Source: Acinetobacter guillouiae CIP 63.46 (lineage in GTDB: Bacteria; Pseudomonadota; Gammaproteobacteria; Pseudomonadales; Moraxellaceae). From it: a DNA stretch of 39,922 nt. The position numbers and the translations under genes are program-made. The notes beneath the pieces are model-generated. The model saw only the letters and a program-made list of their open reading frames with translations. It had not been told where the DNA came from and made no database searches. Numbering within the stretch: position 1 is the stretch's first letter; the number at the start of each line of letters is the position of its first letter. The stretch spans positions 310,465 to 350,386 of the forward strand of contig NZ_KB849286.1 in NCBI RefSeq assembly GCF_000368145.1. Direction: 5' to 3'. Shown piece by piece: positions 22,586 to 29,825 of this stretch.

Positions 22586-23713
22586 CTAAATAAAAAGTTC
22601 TTCGAAAGTCTTTTGATCCATTTCTTTCAACTGCTTCAACGTATATTTCCGATCAGTCAAAGGGTCAATAAATCGCTGAATTGGATATTTTCCAGTTTTC
22701 CATAATTCATATCGAGTCTTACCAAGCCATTCAATTTGATATTCTTTGCTCTGATTTGGAAACCAATCTTTATATGAAGTATTAGCATCAACTTGACCTA
22801 TCTTGCCATCACGCTGATCTTTAGGAATATCCTTAATCGCTCGATTATCTGCCACAAATGGTCTTAATCCAGCAACCTTCCCATCGGCATCTACGCCAAG
22901 CAAAGTTGATCTACAATGGGGATGCAATGGTGGATGCCTGATATTTGGATCACCCTTTTGCCATGTTGTTTGATCTAAAGACGCGCACAGTAATGAAGTT
23001 CTACCATCAAGCACACTAAAGAACTTGTAGAAATCAAATCCCAAAGCATCCCAAGTAGACAAATAAGATTGATTTGACACATGACTTCGCGCGGTCCTAA
23101 CCACCCGATCCACATCTTTAAACGATTGATCGATCAAACCATCAAAATGAACTTTCTTTCCATCAATCGTTTTGTCATAACCTCGAATTCGTTTAATGAT
23201 TTCATAATTAGTTTGACCAGAATTAATTCCATCTCGAATCGTATATTCAACTTTTTGGCGCGCTATAGTGGCAATATTCTCAAGCAAACTATCTACCAAA
23301 GCACCACCAGTTAAAGGTTTGTGCCTGATCTTTGTATACAGTTTTTTGCTATCAGGCTCTTTAATTGAATTGTTTAGTGCCTTGGATAACCACATAGACT
23401 CGTAAACAGCAAAAGCCGTTGCTGTTACTGCAAAAGTTTCAGGCAGTGCGACACTCAAGCTTAGGAACCATTCATCAATAAGGCTGCGCACTTCTTTGAG
23501 CTTTGGTGTTGTGTATTGTGCACCAGATAAGGCTACTTTCTCTTGATCGCTTAATTCATCCAGCAAATCACGAAGTTTCACAACCATTTCATTAGTTTGA
23601 TTGCTAAAAACCTGCCACATCTCATTAACAGTTTGACTCGATGCCCGGTGCAAATAAGTTTGATGCTGTATAAATGCATTTAGAAACGCTTGCTCTTGAA
23701 TCGAGTTATTCAT
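22586..23713 (-). CDS. Minor head protein, Mu gpF / SPP1 gp7-like
   Basis: 375 aa. Residues about 140-270 contain the head morphogenesis pattern: DGINSGQTNYEIIKRIRGYD, VDRVVRTARSHVSNQSYLST, YKFFSVLDGRTSLLCASLDQ and RHPPLHPHCRSTLLGVDAD (the 'PP-HP-CR' motif). Such proteins bind the portal and are injected or line the head interior. The gene follows the portal by 3 bases. Confidence 0.88.
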   Translation of the reverse strand: MNNSIQEQAFLNAFIQHQTYLHRASSQTVNEMWQVFSNQTNEMVVKLRDLLDELSDQEKVALSGAQYTTPKLKEVRSLIDEWFLSLSVALPETFAVTATAFAVYESMWLSKALNNSIKEPDSKKLYTKIRHKPLTGGALVDSLLENIATIARQKVEYTIRDGINSGQTNYEIIKRIRGYDKTIDGKKVHFDGLIDQSFKDVDRVVRTARSHVSNQSYLSTWDALGFDFYKFFSVLDGRTSLLCASLDQTTWQKGDPNIRHPPLHPHCRSTLLGVDADGKVAGLRPFVADNRAIKDIPKDQRDGKIGQVDANTSYKDWFPNQSKEYQIEWLGKTRYELWKTGKYPIQRFIDPLTDRKYTLKQLKEMDQKTFEELFI

Positions 23714-23716
23714 GGT

Positions 23717-25069
23717 CTAACCCATATTTAATGTGCCTTCAGTTTCTTGTTCAACCTTAAGCAATTCTTCTTGGTACCCACCTTCAGGAAGTTTGCCAGT
23801 AGCAATGTAATCCCAGTAAGTTGAGAATGAATTTTTTCCCGCCAATGCGCCTTCATAAAGTTGCCTAGCCAAATTGATATCATAAGATTGATTTGAGAAT
23901 TCAGCTTTTACCGTGAACACATAATCATTAGGATTTAGCCCAAGCCATTGCGCTGCATATTTTAATGCCTGCTCAATACCTTCAGCAGCACAAGTCACAA
24001 TACTGTGTAAACTTGCGTGCTGATCATCTTGTCTTGCTCGACGTGCTTCACCTGATTCTTGAGTATTGGTGTCAATAACCTTTGCACCAGCTTCTAATGC
24101 AGCATTCTTTTGAGAATCCATTTCAGCTTTGGTTTTATCAATTCCTACGCCTTGAATCTCCAAATATCCGCATTCAGCATCCTGAGGTAAATCCCAAACA
24201 GCCATTACACCAGTAACACTGATTTCGTCATCATCGGACAAGCCACTAATCCATGGTTGAGGATGAGCCGTATGATGCAGTGATTGAAAATAATCCGCTG
24301 ATAACTGGTAATACTTGATCGCAGCCTTTGCCATGGATAACAATGGAATTGATCCAACATTTGGCGAATTATTCGTTGCACCGATAAATACAAAAGTAAT
24401 AAAACCTAGATTTTTATCTCCAATTTTCGGAGTCTTTTCTTCAGTTTTCCCACCGTCGTGCAGGAACACTTCAAAAGTACCATCATTCAATTCTAATGAG
24501 CGCTGTACAGTCTTGGTTGTATGACTGTATTTATCCTCGCCCACATTATGTTGTTCTTCTAAAACAACCAAAGTGGTGTCCTTTCGACCACCAACACTGT
24601 TTTCCTTCCAGTTGATGATAGACAGTGCGTCATACAGAGCAAAATAAGGTTTTCCATCACCATCTACATCGATGTAAAGCCCACAACGGCCAAATTCAAT
24701 AATCTGCTCAACTATTCGAATGAATAACTGCTTTAATCCGAATCCATCATTTGTTGCATTTTCTTCTAAATGCTTCATCAAATTGCTTTTGATTTGAATT
24801 TCAGGAGTAAGTTTAGAAACTAAACCAATCATAGTTCGCAATGAATCTTGGACCCATAATGGATATTGAGCACGTTGCAAATATCCAGCGTAAATTTCTT
24901 TACCTAGCGGACTTTGCTTCTCTGCTTCAATTTGACCAGCAGATTTAGGCAAATATTTTGTTGTTGCATTCTTAATTGTTTGTTCGCCAGCAACAGAACT
25001 TGAATCCTGCATCAGTTGCCAACTTGTTTTGACCGCTGCATATTGCGGATGTTGATCTGTAACTGCCAT
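23717..25069 (-). CDS. Portal protein (DUF4055)
   Basis: 450 aa, with YLPKSAGQIEAEKQSPLGKE, SLRTMIGLVSKLTPEIQIKS and LFIRIVEQIIEFGRCGLYID, then GSIPLLSMAKAAIKYYQLSA and a long C-terminal helical clip/wing region (SGEARRARQDDQHASLHSIV), which match DUF4055 portals. It lies between the large terminase and the gpF-like protein. A dodecameric DNA channel at the head vertex is the known role of the family. Confidence 0.88.
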   Translation of the reverse strand: MAVTDQHPQYAAVKTSWQLMQDSSSVAGEQTIKNATTKYLPKSAGQIEAEKQSPLGKEIYAGYLQRAQYPLWVQDSLRTMIGLVSKLTPEIQIKSNLMKHLEENATNDGFGLKQLFIRIVEQIIEFGRCGLYIDVDGDGKPYFALYDALSIINWKENSVGGRKDTTLVVLEEQHNVGEDKYSHTTKTVQRSLELNDGTFEVFLHDGGKTEEKTPKIGDKNLGFITFVFIGATNNSPNVGSIPLLSMAKAAIKYYQLSADYFQSLHHTAHPQPWISGLSDDDEISVTGVMAVWDLPQDAECGYLEIQGVGIDKTKAEMDSQKNAALEAGAKVIDTNTQESGEARRARQDDQHASLHSIVTCAAEGIEQALKYAAQWLGLNPNDYVFTVKAEFSNQSYDINLARQLYEGALAGKNSFSTYWDYIATGKLPEGGYQEELLKVEQETEGTLNMG

Positions 25070-25081
25070 ATCAATACCAAT

Positions 25082-25105
25082 AAAAAAAGCACGCGAAGGT
25101 GCAAA
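25082..25105 (-). terminator. Intrinsic terminator between terL and portal
   Basis: GCAC-CTTCGC-GTGC stem followed by TTTTTTTA on the minus strand, just after the terL stop; a leaky or antiterminated site inside the late operon. Confidence 0.65.
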
Positions 25106-25109
25106 CTGT

Positions 25110-26603
25110 TTAAGCCATCCCTCGAATTCTTCGGGTTTTGACTTTTCGTTCTCGCTTGTTCATCGCTACACCAAACATTCGGAAGGCATCAGCACCATGA
25201 GAGGTATGATCATGTAAAGGTTTATCTTTCCAGCACCCTCTTTTGTCATCCCACTCTTTACGATAATTCTCTAAATGAGAAATACCTTCTTCACATTTGG
25301 CCTCATCAAACTCACAGTATTTAAGGATCTCACGAGTTTGTTCTATACCATCCATCACACCTATGCTTTCAACTACTTCAAATCGGACTGAATAAATCTC
25401 ACCTTCAATCTCATAACCCTCTTTAGCGATATCTAAACGTGATTTAGCGTCACCTGTTAAAGAACGGTTTTTAATGTCGTGTGGTGCGTAGTGTTTTGAA
25501 TATGTGTAGCCTCTATCTTTCAACACTTTAAAGTAATGTCTTAAGCCTTCACCCGAGTTCTCGTAGTAATCAATGACTTGATAACATTCATCAGAAATTT
25601 TCCTGATAAACCAAATTGCCATTGAGTCTGAAACGCCTAAATCCCAAAAGGTCATTACTGGCAAATGATCATTACTTGGTAATTCTCCAACTCGACCATT
25701 TGCATATAAGAATTTAAATTGCTTCTTGTAATATGCGCCTTCAACTGATTGCTGAAATGCCTCAGATGGAATGCTTGGATATTCTCGCTTGATGTCATCA
25801 CCAAGCGTTTTCTCTTTTTGCCAGTACCACTGTTGTTGTTCTGGTGAGGTATTTATATTGTATTTTGCCTTTAACTCAGCAAAATAATCTTTTAAACGCT
25901 GCGGAATTTCTCCAGCAACTGGTAATGCATATTCACCATTTTTCCACCAAGAGAAGAAAAAGAATTTCCAGTCCAAGATTCCTAATGTTCTGCCTTGTAA
26001 TTGAAGCTTTTCAGCTTCTTGGCAGTAATCATAAAAATAACCAGCCTTTCCCTCAGCTGTTGATTCAAGCGTGATTTTTCCATCAACACTTACAGCTTCA
26101 AACGCACCAGTGACAATTTCACGCGCTTTATCTGGATATTTGGCGCAAATTTTACCAAACTCAGAAATATGCAGCCGTTTTAATGTACCGCCACGAAATG
26201 AAGTACTTACTGTAACTGAACCACCTTTCTTAAATACTAGCTCTTCTTTTGTTTCGATAAGAAGTGGATTTGCAGCTCTTAAAGGGTGAGGTAATTTTTC
26301 ATACGCATATTTTACTTTCTCACGAAATAAGCGCTTAGCATCATGTAAGGTATGTGCAATCAATGCACATTTATCAGACATGAATAAAGCAGCATCTAAT
26401 TGAATAATACAAACTTCTGTTGTAAACCCAAGCTGCCTTGCTTTTAAGATAATGTTTCTTGACCACTCGTTTTCAAAGTATTCAAGTTGTTCAAGAGTCA
26501 TCTTGAATTTGACTTGTTTACCCTTCTTATCAGTGATGTAGTAGAGGTTATTTAATCGCCAGTGCTGATCAACAAGTTTTGCTTTATGCTCAGGTTTAAG
26601 CAT
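25110..26603 (-). CDS. terL: Terminase large subunit
   Basis: 497 aa. ATPase: Walker A-like KARQLGFTTE (residues 54-63), Walker B LHISEFG (144-150) with catalytic Glu148, and a coupling motif LESTAEGKAGYFYD (about 178-191). Nuclease: acidic residues in VMTFWDLGVSDSMAIWFIRK (about 310-330) and the C-terminal HTSHGADAFRMFGVA. Packages DNA into the prohead in a complex with the small subunit and portal. It follows terS by 12 bases. Confidence 0.93.
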   Translation of the reverse strand: MLKPEHKAKLVDQHWRLNNLYYITDKKGKQVKFKMTLEQLEYFENEWSRNIILKARQLGFTTEVCIIQLDAALFMSDKCALIAHTLHDAKRLFREKVKYAYEKLPHPLRAANPLLIETKEELVFKKGGSVTVSTSFRGGTLKRLHISEFGKICAKYPDKAREIVTGAFEAVSVDGKITLESTAEGKAGYFYDYCQEAEKLQLQGRTLGILDWKFFFFSWWKNGEYALPVAGEIPQRLKDYFAELKAKYNINTSPEQQQWYWQKEKTLGDDIKREYPSIPSEAFQQSVEGAYYKKQFKFLYANGRVGELPSNDHLPVMTFWDLGVSDSMAIWFIRKISDECYQVIDYYENSGEGLRHYFKVLKDRGYTYSKHYAPHDIKNRSLTGDAKSRLDIAKEGYEIEGEIYSVRFEVVESIGVMDGIEQTREILKYCEFDEAKCEEGISHLENYRKEWDDKRGCWKDKPLHDHTSHGADAFRMFGVAMNKRERKVKTRRIRGMA

Positions 26604-26615
26604 ATGCCCTCCTTA

Positions 26616-27356
26616 TTAATCCCCTTTGCTTAATTCATCCATCAATTCGGAAAGAGATTGAATTTCTATAGTGCCTGAGTGTTCTATCTTTCCTGCAAAC
26701 ATACCAATATGTTGACCGACCAGCTTTAAAGCAGCCATTTGATCATTCATTTTGATTTCAATGCCTTCTTTTGTTTGCTTTGCACCTGCATACAATAATT
26801 GAGCTGACTCACTTAAAGTTGAAGTGTCTTCAATGTGCAAATAACCTTTACCTTCGCCATCACATGACGGGCATTCGGGATGAGGTGGTTTAGTTCTGCG
26901 AAATCCATAACCACCAACATCAGTTGGATAGTTACAACGATAATCTGGATCTTCTTTTTGAATTTCTCTCTCTTCAGCTATCGTTTGTTGTAAAGCATTT
27001 TCAAATTCTGCTTCATCACGCCACTGGTATTGATGGTCTTCACCCCAACAAAAACGGCAATTTACTAATTTGTGTTTTACCAGTTCACGCGGGTCAGCTG
27101 TAGCAACTGCCCAAAGCCGAGATAAAACATCAACCTGCTCAATATGTAATTCTTTTGCACGTTCACCTTTAAGAAAGTTGATGCGATCCTGCATATCAGG
27201 ATTACTCCAAGCTCTCCATGAGGTACTCTTATCCGCATACCCTGCCAATTCACCAGCCTTGGCAATGTTTAAGCATTTTAAGTATTCTTGCGCCAATCGT
27301 TCTCGACGGTCATCTTCTAGTGGCTCACTCCCTTTCGGAAGCTCTATATCTCCCAT
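26616..27356 (-). CDS. terS: Terminase small subunit with zinc-finger insertion
   Basis: 246 aa. The N-terminal region (ERLAQEYLKCLNIAKAGELA, GYADKSTSWRAWSNPDMQDR) is the Terminase_2 helix-turn-helix type; then VDVLSRLWAVATADPRELVK. A cysteine-rich insertion (CRFCWGED ... CPSCDGEGKGY, about residues 99-173) forms a likely zinc ribbon. C-terminus about 200-246 with KMNDQMAALKLVGQHIGMFA. Recognises the packaging site and loads terL. Confidence 0.85.
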   Translation of the reverse strand: MGDIELPKGSEPLEDDRRERLAQEYLKCLNIAKAGELAGYADKSTSWRAWSNPDMQDRINFLKGERAKELHIEQVDVLSRLWAVATADPRELVKHKLVNCRFCWGEDHQYQWRDEAEFENALQQTIAEEREIQKEDPDYRCNYPTDVGGYGFRRTKPPHPECPSCDGEGKGYLHIEDTSTLSESAQLLYAGAKQTKEGIEIKMNDQMAALKLVGQHIGMFAGKIEHSGTIEIQSLSELMDELSKGD

Positions 27357-27371
27357 AAAGGAATCTCCAAT

Positions 27372-27394
27372 GAAAAACCTCCCGAAGGAGGTTT
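27372..27394 (-). terminator. Intrinsic terminator after 74-aa gene
   Basis: AAACCTCC-TTCG-GGAGGTTTTT on the minus strand, directly after the 27400-27624 gene and upstream of terS. Confidence 0.85.
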
Positions 27395-27399
27395 AGTTA

Positions 27400-27624
27400 T
27401 TAACCAACTAACTGCTTACGAAAGGATTTATGGATCATCTCTTTTATGTCATCTTCTAAGTTGGCTTCAAATATAAGAATAATACTTGCAGATTCAAATT
27501 CAAAAGACGACTTATCATATTCTTGACCAGATAGATAAAGTTCTAGATTCCCGCTATTACTTATATCTGAGAATCCAAATTTATCTCCACAAATATTTAC
27601 TAAGATATATTGTTTTGATTTCAT
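27400..27624 (-). CDS. Hypothetical 74-aa protein
   Basis: MKSKQYILVNICGDKFGFSD start, then DISNSGNLELYLSGQEYDKS and IILIFEANLEDDIKEMIHKS; a small alpha/beta protein without recognisable family. It sits alone upstream of terS with a terminator right after it, so terS must be reached by read-through. Confidence 0.55.
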   Translation of the reverse strand: MKSKQYILVNICGDKFGFSDISNSGNLELYLSGQEYDKSSFEFESASIILIFEANLEDDIKEMIHKSFRKQLVG

Positions 27625-27679
27625 TATTATCTCTATAATTAATTTAGAAACAATAAATTATCAAATTATCCAAGTAAGA

Positions 27680-27850
27680 TCAATCACTCAACATACTTCT
27701 AATTGCTTTTGTTCTTTCTTTTAACTGACTAATCTTTCGATCAATGACAATCATTTCTTCACGAGTCATAAGGCCACGAGATAAGCTTTGATATTTACTG
27801 ATCTCTGATTCATATCGCTTGAGATTGCTTAGTGCTTCGGTTCTGTCCAT
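27680..27850 (-). CDS. Small helical protein, 56 aa
   Basis: ATG at 27850 overlaps the previous stop (TGATG), indicating coupling. The product MDRTEALSNLKRYESEISKY continues with LSRGLMTREEMIVIDRKISQ and LKERTKAIRSMLSD: an all-helical, probably coiled-coil protein. No family recognised. It forms a pair with the upstream membrane-targeted small protein. Confidence 0.55.
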   Translation of the reverse strand: MDRTEALSNLKRYESEISKYQSLSRGLMTREEMIVIDRKISQLKERTKAIRSMLSD

Positions 27851-28032
27851 CACAACCGACCTTGACGTTTATACTTACGTCTTTTGGCTTGAGAAATTTT
27901 GTTGGGTTTTGATTTGCCTTTTACTGGTTCTCGCCACGTAATTGAATCCCAAGCACTTACACTTCTCTGCGCAGGTTCGGCAAACGCTGCGCTCATACCC
28001 AATGCTACTAATACAATTCGACCTAAACGCAT
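27850..28032 (-). CDS. Small protein with N-terminal signal/membrane segment, 60 aa
   Basis: The frame is longer, but ATG 28032 with GGAG six bases upstream gives MRLGRIVLVALGMSAAFAEP, a signal peptide or anchor (possible cleavage after AFA), followed by a basic C-terminus (KPNKISQAKRRKYKRQGR). The upstream extension overlaps a terminator and is rejected. Function unknown. Confidence 0.5.
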   Translation of the reverse strand: MRLGRIVLVALGMSAAFAEPAQRSVSAWDSITWREPVKGKSKPNKISQAKRRKYKRQGRL

Positions 28033-28050
28033 GGCTTTCTCCAAGACAAA

Positions 28051-28069
28051 ATAAAACCCCTTTCGGGGC
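28051..28069 (-). terminator. Intrinsic terminator
   Basis: CCCC-GAAA-GGGG stem followed by TTTTATTTT on the minus strand; it ends transcripts coming from the tRNA/zinc-ribbon segment. Confidence 0.7.
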
Positions 28070-28097
28070 AAAGGAAACGTAGCGAAAGGTTTAAAAT

Positions 28098-28207
28098 GGT
28101 GTGATTACACCTAATTAAGGGTGACATTTGATGTCATCCCCCTTAAACATACATTTACCCTGCTACACGTTTTGCGCTTATCAGCTATTCGGAATTCCCG
28201 AATAGCT
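28098..28207. repeat. Cluster of three strong palindromes (candidate packaging site or structured RNA)
   Basis: Three inverted repeats follow each other in non-coding DNA: GGTGT-GATT-ACACC (28098-28111); TTAAGGG TGACAT-TTG-ATGTCA (TCC) CCCTTAA (28115-28146, 13 paired bases with a 3-base bulge); and AGCTATTCGG-AATTC-CCGAATAGCT (28183-28207, perfect 10-bp arms). None has a T-run, so they are not terminators. They lie upstream of the terminase genes, where cos or pac sites are often found. Confidence 0.5.
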
Positions 28208-28280
28208 CAATTTTAAAGATGAAGTGACCGATTAGAATTGCCTGATCCGCTATACAGCATAAATCACTTCTCTTTAAAAT

Positions 28281-28382
28281 CTATAATGGTTTAACCTTCC
28301 CACACTTCCGACACTCTCTCACAGTAAAGAAATCTGAATATTCCCAAACGTGTCGGCAGAAGATTTGTTTTATTCGGAGCAT
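28281..28382 (-). CDS. Very small zinc-ribbon protein, 33 aa
   Basis: ATG 28382 has a perfect AGGAG at six bases (28393-28389). The 33 residues contain IFCRHVWEYSDFF and ECRKCGKVKPL, a C-H...C-x2-C metal-binding pattern seen in tiny phage zinc-ribbon proteins. It starts 17 bases downstream of the tRNA 3' end, so tRNA and mRNA may share a transcript. The stretch 28208-28280 holds nothing further that I recognise. Confidence 0.6.
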   Translation of the reverse strand: MLRIKQIFCRHVWEYSDFFTVRECRKCGKVKPL

Positions 28383-28399
28383 GTTGTTCTCCTGAAATA

Positions 28400-28476
28400 T
28401 GGCACGCCATGTAGGGCTCGAACCTACAACCATTGGTATAGAAAACCCATGCTCTATCCAGTTGAGCTAATGGCGC
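28400..28476 (-). tRNA. tRNA-Arg (anticodon UCU)
   Basis: A 77-nt cloverleaf with encoded CCA. Acceptor stem GCGCCAT/ATGGCGT (G-U at the first pair), D arm GCTC...GAGC, anticodon loop TTTCTAT (anticodon TCT), variable loop TGGTT, T arm GTAGG-TTCGAGC-CCTAC, then GCCA. The anticodon stem TGGGT/ACCAA has one G-A mismatch at 28-42, a sign of slight decay or of a phage-adapted tRNA. It reads AGA codons, which are frequent in AT-rich phage genes. Confidence 0.9.
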
Positions 28477-28478
28477 AT

Positions 28479-28506
28479 AAAAAGGACGTGGTGATCTGCC
28501 ACATCC
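28479..28506 (-). terminator. Terminator-like hairpin immediately 5' of the tRNA
   Basis: GGATGTGG / CCACGTCC (8 bp, one G-U; 28506-28499 with 28491-28484) followed by TTTTTA on the minus strand, ending only two to three bases before the tRNA 5' end. It either ends the upstream transcript or forms the tRNA leader structure. Confidence 0.5.
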
Positions 28507-28854
28507 TTGCCTTAGATTACGACATTGATCAGCTCGGCAACTGATCTACCGCTACTCAACACGACAAACATCTCAAAGTTAGCTATTGATCTGCTCTGTG
28601 TCTTTCAATCTCTTTGGTCGGGGAGTCACCCACAGCTTAGGGCTCTGAGGCTAACTCAATGTGTGACGAAATCACATTGGATTCAAACCGATTTATACGG
28701 CTGGTTTCTGCATCCTACCGTTTGCGCTAATAGTTCACCATTATTCTGGCAAACGTCACAAATCCAAGTTGCTTTTAAAGCTAACGATCTTTCATGAGTC
28801 AATCCTCAATAGATTACTTGTGCACGTCACAAGCACCTTTGTAAAATTTAGACG
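28507..28854. other. About 350 bases without a convincing gene
   Basis: No well-supported gene. On the minus strand a TTG-started 39-codon frame (28683-28802) gives a peptide with WICDVCQNNGELLAQ and a later Cys (CxxC...C, possible zinc knuckle), but GAGG is only one base from the TTG. Hairpins include GATCAG-TTGCCGAG-CTGATC (around 28529-28548) and TGTGA-TTTCG-TCACA (around 28660-28675). It may encode a structured RNA. Confidence 0.4.
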
Positions 28855-28879
28855 TAAAAAAAGACGCCTAAGCGCCTTA
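28855..28879 (-). terminator. Intrinsic terminator after 58-aa gene
   Basis: AGGCGC-TTAG-GCGTCT stem (one G-U) followed by TTTTTT on the minus strand, just after the 28902-29078 gene. Confidence 0.75.
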
Positions 28880-28901
28880 ATTTTAAATACGGGATAATCC
28901 C

Positions 28902-29078
28902 TTATTTGATCTGCCTTGCCAGCTTCTCAGCCTCGACAAACGCATCATGAAAACTTACTTTATCTGAAAACCAAAACTTATAAGTCTTGTCGCCAATTAC
29001 GATTGACTGCTGGAAGTAATCGTTCGGGCTTTTCTCTACAACTTGACCGTTTTGTTCGCCACCGATGCAAATATTCAT
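28902..29078 (-). CDS. Hypothetical 58-aa protein
   Basis: ATG 29078 with TAGGA five bases upstream. The product MNICIGGEQNGQVVEKSPND continues YFQQSIVIGDKTYKFWFSDK and ends HDAFVEAEKLARQIK: a beta hairpin-like centre and a C-terminal helix. It has a terminator directly behind it, and the putative sRNA unit lies in front, which could also act as an attenuated leader. No family recognised. Confidence 0.6.
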   Translation of the reverse strand: MNICIGGEQNGQVVEKSPNDYFQQSIVIGDKTYKFWFSDKVSFHDAFVEAEKLARQIK

Positions 29079-29140
29079 GTGTTTTCCTATTTATCGGTGG
29101 GAGTTTAAACCTGATATACAGTTTTGGTACAGCAGAAATG

Positions 29141-29216
29141 CAAAAAGCCCACATTTCTGTGAGCTACTCGTCTTTCCGAGCTGTCAACATTTGCATCTAC
29201 AACTTTTTGAGTTGCT
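29141..29216 (-). ncRNA. Candidate ~76-nt small RNA or attenuated leader
   Basis: From the promoter at 29222-29250 the transcript would begin near 29216, form CAACT...AGTTG and CTCG-GAAAGA-CGAG hairpins, and end at AGCTCAC-AGAAAT-GTGGGCT followed by TTTTT (29168-29142). It contains no plausible ORF. Promoter, compact folds and terminator in about 110 bp of intergenic DNA are the signature of an independent small RNA. The alternative is a terminating leader for the 58-aa gene that starts 63 bases further on. Confidence 0.5.
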
Positions 29217-29221
29217 ATCTA

Positions 29222-29250
29222 ATAATAAATGATTATCTATAATATTTCAA
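29222..29250 (-). promoter_or_regulatory. Promoter of the candidate small RNA
   Basis: Minus strand: -35 TTGAAA (29250-29245), exactly 17 bp, -10 TATTAT (29227-29222): one of the best sigma-70-type matches in the window. Confidence 0.6.
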
Positions 29251-29258
29251 AAAAATGG

Positions 29259-29294
29259 TAAAAAAATACCCACTTATTGGAGTAGGCGGGTATG
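29259..29294 (-). terminator. Intrinsic terminator after Q-like gene
   Basis: ATACCCGCCTA / TAAGTGGGTAT (minor mismatches) followed by TTTTTTTA on the minus strand, 73 bases past the stop of 29367-29816. Confidence 0.8.
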
Positions 29295-29366
29295 GAAATC
29301 AAAACTGTGTGGATTACCATAACTTCGTCCACTATAACAGAAATATATCAAAGTAGACCCTGACTT

Positions 29367-29816
29367 TCAAGCCCCTATGATGCGACTTCTGAATTTATAC
29401 TTTGTTGCCAACCGAACCAATCCAAGCATTTTATCTCTAGCGACTGAAAATTCAGATATATCAAGTTGTCTTGCAATGGTTTTCTCTGTCTTAAATTCAA
29501 CATAAAACATGATTACAACCTTGAGCCATTTCTGAACCTTGTTGTTCTCATTTTTCATTAAAGTCACTAGCATATCGCTAACCGCATCTGCATGAGCGTC
29601 ATTGATCTTGCATCGTGGCGCAACTCTCTCTCGCTTATCAACACACACACCATTCGCTGTATCAATCAAATGACCCAAAACACTCGAAGCACCTAAGCTC
29701 ACATAGTTTTCATCAAGCAGTAGCCAAGAACCATATTGCTCTAAGTGCCACTCAATTGGATTTTCTGCCCAGTTAATTGCAACTGAGAAATGTTTTCTAT
29801 TTGCTACTGCGTTCAT
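29367..29816 (-). CDS. Putative late antiterminator (Q-like)
   Basis: 149 aa, the last gene of the replication/nin-like block and before the late genes, the Q position. The C-terminal third (KWLKVVIMFYVEFKTEKTIA, RQLDISEFSVARDKMLGLVR) is a sigma-like helix-turn-helix as in Q/ArpU-type phage late regulators. The N-terminal half has ENPIEWHLEQYGSWLLL and a KREVAPRCKIND-like segment. The many intrinsic terminators in the late operon would fit a need for antitermination. Family assignment uncertain. Confidence 0.5.
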   Translation of the reverse strand: MNAVANRKHFSVAINWAENPIEWHLEQYGSWLLLDENYVSLGASSVLGHLIDTANGVCVDKRERVAPRCKINDAHADAVSDMLVTLMKNENNKVQKWLKVVIMFYVEFKTEKTIARQLDISEFSVARDKMLGLVRLATKYKFRSRIIGA

Positions 29817-29825
29817 AATTACCCC

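Noticed and set aside
28350-28544. Plus-strand ORF containing GTPCRARTYNHWYRKP
   Set aside because: It is the translated complement of the tRNA-Arg gene; a familiar artefact.
29141-29216. Second tRNA because of the ~76-nt length
   Set aside because: No TTCGA arm, no acceptor stem and no CCA; it ends in an intrinsic terminator.
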